NCBI GenBank assembly: GCA_020137815.1
Contig: CM035356.1
Coordinates: 5,676,145-5,740,144, forward strand
Length of the DNA stretch: 64,000 bases
Direction of reading: 5' to 3'
DNA from: Hormiphora californensis
Lineage: Eukaryota > Ctenophora > Tentaculata > Cydippida > Pleurobrachiidae
The notes under the pieces are model-generated. The model saw nothing but the letters and a program-made list of their open reading frames with translations, was not told the DNA's origin and did not search any database. Positions within the stretch are counted from its first letter, which is position 1. Each line of letters opens with the position of its first letter. Positions 58,052-64,000 of the stretch are shown here, piece after piece. Position numbers and translations under genes: made by a program.

Positions 58052-60714
58052 CCAACCAACTCCCACCCAGGACCTGATTGGAGCGGGTGCCCTGGTTGCA
58101 ATGTCCAACAAGTACGGTGAGACACCCCTGCACCGTGCCAAGGATGCCCTCAAGGAGAAGCTCACTGAGAAGGCTATGAAAACTGGCCAAACTCTGGAGA
58201 CCATCCCGTTCAAGGAAGATGCCAAGAAGAAAAAGAGAGCAAGTGAGTCGCGATCAAAGTTGAACCAGTCACTTTTTAGTAAACAGGAAGTAATTTTGAT
58301 ATCTCCTTCTGGGGTTTGGTAGCTTAGTGGTTTATAGCTTCGAGCATGTCTCTCTGAAGGTCCCTGGTTCAATTCCGGGTCAAACCCAGTATTTTTCGAT
58401 TTTCTTCCCTATTTAATTCTTGCTCTGAACTCATTATTCAGAATTTTAGTAAACAGTTCTAATATATTACCTCCGGCCTCCCATCTTCAATTAGTTGTAC
58501 AGTGTACAATGTACACCCAATTAATTAAATTCACTGCTTTGGCCTTTTCTTTTTATGAGATGTCAGCTAACCCCTCTCACCTCACAGCGGTGTGAGCCAC
58601 ACAACCGGCCTCCCAACTTTTAACCTGGTAAATGATCCCCCTTGTTGTGTCAGCTAACCCCTCCTACTCCAGATCTGGATTTATACTGTCGACAGCCGGA
58701 GATCGATTTCAGGACTATCACAGTGGGAGAGCGCATTGGGAGCGGCAGCGTTGGAGAGGTGAGAGAAAAAAGACACTTTTAGGAAAAAAAATTAACTTTG
58801 AACTTCCCAACTAGAGAATTCTAGAAATAATCCCAATTTCACTTTCCCACCGATATTTGAATTGCTCGATCACTGGTTGATATAACGAGCTAACAATCTA
58901 ACGACACGGGAATATAACTGCATTTTCCTATACTCCCCCTCCTTTAGAACTGGCGGTGAGAGAAAGAAGAATGATACGTTATTAACTTCTTTCTCTCACC
59001 GCCAGTTCTAAATGAGGGGGAGTTCCTTTCCTAGTTCCAAAAACGAGATGGGTATATATAACAATTTAACTACAGTTGCATTTCTTGATATATATGCAAA
59101 GAGATGCTGGCGAAAGTGCTCGACCTGGAGCTTGAGCTAATCGAAACGAGATGTTTTGATCAGTGCATTTGCATTTCTCAACTACGTAATACCTCCTCCC
59201 ACCTCCCCCTCCCTCCCGGCCCCCCAATACATAATACCTCCTCCCCCTCCCCAACTACATAATGCCCCTTCCAAACTACATTATAATTCCCCCTGCCCAG
59301 ATTTATCATGGAACCTGGGGACGGTATGCTGTGTGCATTAAGAAGCTGAGGAACCAGAATCTATCAACTCAGCAGCTGAAGCAGTTTAACGAAGAAGTCC
59401 CCAAACTCAGGTTAGAGTCCCCCCTCCTGACCTGTGAGATTCCCCCTCCTGAGTCCTGACCTGTGAGAGATAGTGTTGGGTGTTGGTGTATTATAGGGTC
59501 AGGACTCAGGTTAGAGTCCCCCTCCTGACCTCCCCTGTGGAAGAGACTGTTGGGGTGTTGGTGCATTAGAGGGTCAGGACTCAGGTTAGAGTCCCCCCTG
59601 TGAGGGAGACTGTTGGGTGTTGGTGCATTAGAGGGTCAGGACTCAGGTTAGAGTCCCCCCTGTGAGGGAGACTGTTGGGTGTTGGTGCATTAGAGGGTCA
59701 GGACTCAGGTTAGAGTCCCCCCTGTGAGGGAGACTGTTGGGTGTTGGTGCATTAGAGGGTCATGACTCAGGTTAGAGCCCCCCCTCCTGACCTCCCCTGT
59801 GAGAGAGACTGTTGGGGTAGGGTGTTGGTGCATAGTCAGGACTCAGGTTAGAGCCCCCCCCCCTGACCTCCCCTGTGCATGGGAGAGACTGTTGGGCAGG
59901 AACCGACCGAAACAAGTAAAGAATCAATCAGAACTCGTTATTTAGGTCACGTGACTGGTTATCAGCCAATCAGGGACCAGGGTGTTGGTGCATTAGATTC
60001 CCCCCTCCTGACCTCCCCTGTGAGAGAGACTGTTGGGGTGTTGGTGCATTAGAGGGTCAGGACTCAGGTTAGAGGTTCCCCCTCCTGACCTCCCCTGTGA
60101 GAGAGACTGTTGGGGTGTTGGTGCATTAGAGGGTTAGGACTCAGGTTAGAGATTGGGTACGAGGTCCCACCCTTTTGAGGGTACAGCGTACTCAGGTTAG
60201 TGAGACAGTGTTGGGGTGATGGGGTGAATCACCCCGGGTGATAGGGTGTTCGGATAGGGATAAGGGAGGAGTGTTGGGCATCGGAGAGGGAGGAGCCGGG
60301 TAGGTTTGTCTGTTGGGGCAGTGATAGATATATTGTTCCTGACAATTTGTTCGGCCCTCTCTCGCCCCGTAACAAACCAAGATATTGTATGGTCCAGGGA
60401 CCGACCGAAACAAGTAAACAATGAATCAGAACCTGTTATTTAGGTCACGTGATTGGTTATCAGCCAATCAGGGACCAGTATTTCCTGATTCGGTCGGTTC
60501 CTGGTATGGTCTCGAGAGAGAGAGGTATTCTGCCAAGAGATGATGGGTTCACAGCAGATCTACAATTTGAACCTAACCCCCCTCCTTGTCAGGTTGTTTA
60601 CCCACTTGAACATCCTGCCTGTGATTGGTATGTGCTCTCACCCTCCCAACATAGCAGTTATCTCTGAGTTCATACCCTCTGGTACCATGGCCAACTTCAT
60701 CCACAAAGCTGAAG
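54777..60714 (+). CDS. ILK: Integrin-linked kinase, ankyrin part and kinase N-lobe (3' not in view)
   Basis: Exons 54777-54880, 57108-57273, 57431-57526, 58071-58242, 58673-58758, 59301-59410, 60593-60714, phases all matching. A possible further 45-bp exon is 60880-60924. Residues 1-190 hold ankyrin repeats with the ILK signature order: [72 protein letters not shown]. The pseudokinase-like part begins near residue 210. Unlike human ILK it has a full glycine loop (RIGSGSVGE), then AVCIKKL with the ATP lysine, EEVPKL with the helix-C glutamate, and [16 protein letters not shown] links beta-integrins to PINCH and parvin at adhesions. The C-lobe exons were not found in the last 3 kb, so they lie beyond the window or the scaffold is misjoined. 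Intron 1 carries an 18-copy exon-head array. Confidence 0.88.
55371..55478. repeat. (CT)n array in ILK intron 1
   Basis: About 105 bp of CT dinucleotide followed by CACACACTCACAC, within the first ILK intron. Confidence 0.95.
56017..57147 (+). repeat. 18-copy array of ILK exon 2 head with its 3' splice site
   Basis: GACGGGCACGG occurs at 56027, 56091, 56155, 56219, 56283, 56347, 56411, 56475, 56539, 56600, 56664, 56728, 56792, 56853, 56917, 56981, 57045 and 57109. The period is 64 bp, with two 61-bp units. Each unit is a pyrimidine tract, CTCAG acceptor and about 40 bp coding [12 protein letters not shown]. In 17 copies the sequence then turns to CCTTTTGTAACCCC. Only the last copy runs on into the full exon. 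Confidence 0.95.
57616..57724. mobile_element. hAT-type MITE, copy 3
   Basis: 109 bp with CAGGAACCGACCG ends, in ILK intron 3, flanked by near-identical octamers ATATCGAT and ATATCGAG. Confidence 0.85.
58312..58387 (+). pseudogene. tRNA-like sequence, degenerate
   Basis: 76 nt with perfect acceptor arms GGGTTTG and CAAACCC, a D-arm AGCT/AGCT and a T-arm CCTGG-TTCAATT-CCGGG. The anticodon arm pairs poorly and there is no U33 in the loop, and an extra T sits after the T-arm. Probably a tRNA pseudogene or a tRNA-derived SINE head in ILK intron 4. Confidence 0.5.
58932..59023. repeat. 92-bp hairpin in ILK intron 5
   Basis: ACTCCCCCTC and onward TTTAGAACTGGCGGTGAGAG pairs with its inverted match ending GAGGGGGAGT. 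Arms are about 36 bp with one mismatch block. Confidence 0.8.
59404..60200 (+). repeat. Array carrying the ILK exon 6 5' splice site, about 10 copies
   Basis: ACTCAG followed by GTTAGAG, the end of exon 6 and its donor, recurs near 59404, 59503, 59579, 59641, 59703, 59765, 59841, 60062, 60130 and 60191. Units share GTGAGGGAGACTGTTGG and TTGGTGCATTAGAGGGTCAG; the period is about 62 bp where regular. A MITE interrupts it at 59897-59980. Confidence 0.88.
59897..59980. mobile_element. hAT-type MITE, copy 4 (right end missing)
   Basis: Starts CAGGAACCGACCGAAACAAG and stops after CAATCAGGGACCAG, lacking the last 25 bp or so. It sits inside the ILK donor-site array. Confidence 0.8.
60395..60503. 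mobile_element. hAT-type MITE, copy 5
   Basis: 109 bp, left end CAGGGACCGACCG, right end CGGTCGGTTCCTG, flanked by a perfect 8-bp target duplication GTATGGTC (60387-60394 and 60504-60511). The 8-bp duplication and CAG ends place the family with hAT transposons. Confidence 0.9.
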
Positions 60715-60753
60715 GTAAGAGATGAAGAAGAGGTGTGATAAGTGTGAATGATA

Positions 60754-60756
<3 letters not shown>

Positions 60757-60838
<82 letters not shown>
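60757..60838. repeat. (CA)n microsatellite
   Basis: About 41 CA units just after ILK exon 7, in the intron. Confidence 0.97.
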
Positions 60839-60841
<3 letters not shown>

Positions 60842-60937
60842 ACACACTGGAATGAATTGTAATTTGTATGGTAATGCAGCTAGCAGTGTGAACAATTACA
60901 AAACGACTTGTAACTTTGATGAAGGTGAGGTTGTGTG

Positions 60938-61394
60938 TTAAAGGTTGACAAGATACCTAAAACTTTTCGTATATCGTCTTATTTTGATTTATCATTAATT
61001 TTCAGCATTTTTTCAGAATTTTTTGTCGGCTAGAAATATGTGCAAAATAGGGGGTCTACTGACAAATGAGTGTGCCTTTTTTAAAATTGATACCGTAATA
61101 TCTCCGGTTCCTGATGAGATACAGAAACCGTTTTGGTAGCGTTGGAAAGGTCTTATTGAGACCAATCCAACTCAATCAAGATCAAGTAGCTATCTTTTGA
61201 GGAACCGGAAACGTGAATTTCAATTTGCGAGACGCAGTGAGTGTGCCCAGTAAAACCAGTGCTGACAATATCGGTAGACCCCCTATTTCGAATTTTTTTC
61301 TAGCCGACAAAAAATTCTAAAAAATGCTGAAAATTAATGATTAATCAAAATAAGACGATATACGAAAAGTTTTAGGTATCTTGTCAACCTTTAA
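60938..61394. mobile_element. 457-bp foldback element
   Basis: Ends TTAAAGGTTGACAAGATACC and the inverted match; the outer 150 bp of each arm pair closely. The interior is unpaired and contains CTCCGGTTCCTGATGAGATA. Flanks suggest TA or TTAA targeting. A half copy is at 89-301. Confidence 0.85.
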
Positions 61395-61649
61395 TGAGGT
61401 GTGTGTGTGTGTTGAATAGCAATGATGTTTAACGATTTAAACGGTTACAACAAAGATGGTTAAAAGAAAACTTTTCAGGGGTTTAAAATAACATAATTAA
61501 CACACTGCTTAGTTAGATCTTCATTTGAATAGCGTACCGCCGTTATTTTTCTGAAACGGAGAGAAATAGGAATTAGAAAAAAATGTTTTTTGAATCGCAA
61601 TCATTCATAAAATTTAAACATAAAAAGGACGAAAAGTTCAAATGGCAAA

Positions 61650-61723
61650 AGGCTCCACCGAGATTCGAACTCGGGATCTCCTGTTTACTAGACAGGCGCT
61701 TTAACCAACTAAGCCATGGAGCC
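61650..61723 (-). tRNA. tRNA-Thr (anticodon AGU)
   Basis: Read on the minus strand: acceptor GGCTCCA/TGGAGCC (7 perfect pairs), D-arm with TTAGTTGGTTAAAGC, anticodon stem CCTGT/ACAGG with loop CTAGTAA (anticodon AGT), T-arm CCGAG-TTCGAAT-CTCGG, discriminator T. Boxes A and B of the internal promoter are intact. Four T follow at once as the RNA polymerase III terminator. No intron. Very close to animal tRNA-Thr(AGU). Confidence 0.96.
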
Positions 61724-61942
61724 GCTGAGTGGAGTACAATTTGGAGAAATTTATATTCCACTCACCTTAGTTGTAGCACATAGCAAGTCCACCGTATTGA
61801 ATGCAGTTCATGTGAGGGGCACAATTCTGATGAGGGAGATGATAAAGGGGTTAGAGAGAAAACTGCAACAGAATTGTATTATTAGACAATGTACAGAGAG
61901 AGGGAGAGAGAGAATTAAAACCGATAGATATCACATGATATC

Positions 61943-62238
61943 CTAAAAGAGCACACATACCCGGTTGCATAGATTAGCGACGCCCCTTCGGACCCTGTTT
62001 GGTAAAAGTCCAAGTTTAGCTGCGAGTTCCCTGATGGTCAAATCGCCATGTTCCAGCGTCTCCTCCTCAATATCTCCCCACACAGAACAGACTACACCTG
62101 GAGATTGGATTGTTAATTGATGCCGTTAATTGAGATAATAGTAGCAGTTTATAATTGTTTTTCCTAATAGAAAATGTAATTGTGAGAACTTGAAAACGTA
62201 CCCAGTAAAACGATAGCGAGACATATTTTAGAAGTCAT
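61943..62238 (-). CDS. Candidate small secreted peptide precursor
   Basis: Two exons on the minus strand: 62202-62238 and 61943-62097, joined G/GT with a clean donor and acceptor, 63 residues. A signal peptide (MTSKICLAIVLLGVVCSVWG) is followed by an acidic stretch (DIEEETLEHGD), a basic region ending in a furin-type site RVRR, then GVANLCNRVCVLF and stop. The two Cys could close a small ring. This is the layout of a peptide-hormone or antimicrobial precursor, but a second donor (CCGG then GTATGT) before the last six codons leaves open that it is the first part of a longer gene. No homologue recognised. Confidence 0.45.
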
Positions 62239-62671
62239 ATTGGTGCGTTGGAGTGACGCGCAGAGCTAAGGAAAGAAATGGGAGTTGAAGTTGTCAGCGT
62301 AGGACGCGCACGCATTGCAAACATAAGGGGATCAATATCGGAAGTCACTATCTTTTAGGCACAAAATCTAAAACTTAGGTCTTATGCTGTATTAAAAGAT
62401 ACATATATTATCAGATACCAATCGTTACCGAAGATCTCAATCTTTTATTTTTCTGGTTCGTGCTTCAAAAAGTTCGTGCATCAAAAAGTTAGTGATAGAA
62501 TCAGGTGTCAGGCAGATTTAAAAGATTTGGATAAACAGTTTAAAAGATAGTTTGACAAAGAGGGCAGCGAGCATAGCTAGGAGTGCAACTGCAGTGTTCA
62601 CTCCACAAGAGCAGGGAGTTTTTATATGGGGCATTGAAAAGAGGACACGCGTTAGCAGTTAAATCGTCACG

Positions 62672-62729
<58 letters not shown>

Positions 62730-63207
62730 TCTCTTTCTCGATCTATCTCCTACCCAAAGATCGGCGAACTGTGGCCAGAGAGTCAGAGCCCGCTGCACCG
62801 GTGACAAGGATTAGCCATCTCTTAGAAAGAGAGAGAGATAGAACAGAAATAGAAAGAGAGAGAGAGAGATACAATGAGAGAAAGAAATCGATAGAAAGAG
62901 AGAGATTTTTTGGGAGTCACGGGGTTTACTATAAATTGGTCCCTGCCATTACCAAACAGAATTCATCGAGAGTGATATAACACTGAGCATGGTGCCATAT
63001 AGACTCACTCCTGCCCCCAATTCAAGAGGCAGCTGGGTTATATAGTAGCTGCAGCAGGAACACCCCTTTACTTATACTGAGTAGCTCTGCGGGTAACATT
63101 GAGTGGGATAATAAACTGCTAATAGTGGGGTGAATTAGCGGGACCACTGCACTACCGTTCTTATCACTGGTGGAGCGTGATAGAGTGATAGGGGAGAGAG
63201 AGAGAGC

Positions 63208-63274
<67 letters not shown>

Positions 63275-64000
63275 GGGGAGTGAGAGAGAGATATATTTAT
63301 ATATATATAGAGAGAGAGAGCAAGAGAGAGAAGACAGATAGACATGATGATAGATGATAATGGTTGGCTAAAATGGTTATACTCATCATCACGAGTAATA
63401 GCTGTGACTGACGTGCATCACCACAAGGGACAATATCTCTCTCTCCGACTGTGGTGGCTCCGAGAGTAATTATATAGTAGATTTAACCAATTTTAGACTT
63501 TAGCGGTAGAACATTGCGCCATCGCCTTCTGCACAAAAAGGGGCTACATATTGGTCTACATGGTTAGGTAATACGCTAATAGCGGGTTCTATATCGGCTA
63601 CTGAAGTTGGGTAATAATGGGGTTTACTGGCTACAAAACTACACCCCTGCCCCCCATTTGGGCAGTCTTTTGTAAGAGGGTGCAGTGAGAGAGAAGGTCT
63701 AGCAAGTCAAAAAACTGACCCAGCTGGAGATATTCCAGCTACTTTTAAATGGGTAAAATTGATCTCTTTGGGATTACCATGATTAACGCAACAGGTGCGG
63801 TCCCCCATAAATTGGGCTAAACTATCCCCTCCCTCAATCATGTGAGAGAGAGACAGAGAGAGAGAGAGAGTAGACGTCATTCTGTGAGACCCACATGATT
63901 ACATCCTCATTCTCTCACGGTGTGCCATCCCCTGAAATGGACAGTGTCTAAATAGTTAAACGGTCCCGACCAGCACCAAAGAGAGGGGGGTGAAATGACT
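62239..64000. other. No further gene seen; simple repeats
   Basis: Contains (CT)n at 62677-62732, GA tracts at 62827-62900 and 63198-63285, and otherwise mixed sequence. I looked for the missing ILK kinase exons here on the plus strand (motifs such as WVAPEAL) and did not find them. Confidence 0.5.

Noticed and set aside
58312-58387. Functional tRNA call
   Set aside because: Acceptor and T-arms are good, but the anticodon stem is broken and U33 is absent; kept only as a degenerate tRNA-like sequence.
60880-60924. Extra ILK exon of 45 bp (GCAG acceptor, GAAG-GTGAGG donor)
   Set aside because: Phase fits, but the peptide (SSVNNYKTTCNFDE) does not match ILK after HKAEG; left as possible only.

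Overview
This looks like a repeat-rich scaffold from an animal nuclear genome. Genes are split by short GT-AG introns. A tRNA-Thr(AGU) is present, and several families point to a metazoan: integrin-linked kinase, COMMD, an HNK-1-type carbohydrate sulfotransferase, a vesicular-amine-type MFS transporter, RNF25 and a secreted beta/gamma-crystallin. An early-branching animal (sponge or ctenophore grade) is a guess; nothing here fixes the phylum. There is one 100-N gap at 2323-2422.

Layout. 1-9.5 kb has no convincing gene: GA/CT tracts, transposon remnants and a 2.1-kb inverted array of a 482-bp unit. 9.75-10.04 kb is a one-exon secreted beta/gamma-crystallin. 13.2-24.1 kb (+) is a sulfotransferase gene with two alternative pairs of first exons. 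25.2-27.1 kb (-) is an MFS transporter. 27.2-31.7 kb is gene-poor, with a dispersed short palindrome and a hexanucleotide array. 31.7-45.0 kb (-) is a 15-exon RNF25-like RING gene with a Gln/Arg/Gly-rich tail. One 7.85-kb intron of it holds, on the opposite strand, three tandem actin-family genes: a near-canonical actin, an intronless divergent actin and a seven-exon very divergent actin. 48.4-53.1 kb (+) is a tandem duplicate of a BTB-domain gene, both copies broken. 54.0-54.5 kb (+) is a COMMD gene. 54.8-60.7 kb (+) is the ankyrin and kinase N-lobe part of ILK. 61.65 kb (-) is tRNA-Thr, and 61.9-62.2 kb (-) is a candidate secreted peptide.

The most striking theme is that minisatellites and short tandem duplications repeatedly sit on exon-intron junctions. 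ILK exon 2 has its 3' splice site plus exon head repeated 18 times. ILK exon 6 has its 5' splice site repeated about ten times. A sulfotransferase 5' splice site is tripled. An RNF25 exon has both splice sites duplicated. The transporter's first 5' splice site founds a 15-bp array. Three introns of the third actin gene carry one shared 33-bp unit that runs into a splice site. A second theme is long palindromic (foldback) elements, one of which landed exactly in the stop codon of the second actin gene.
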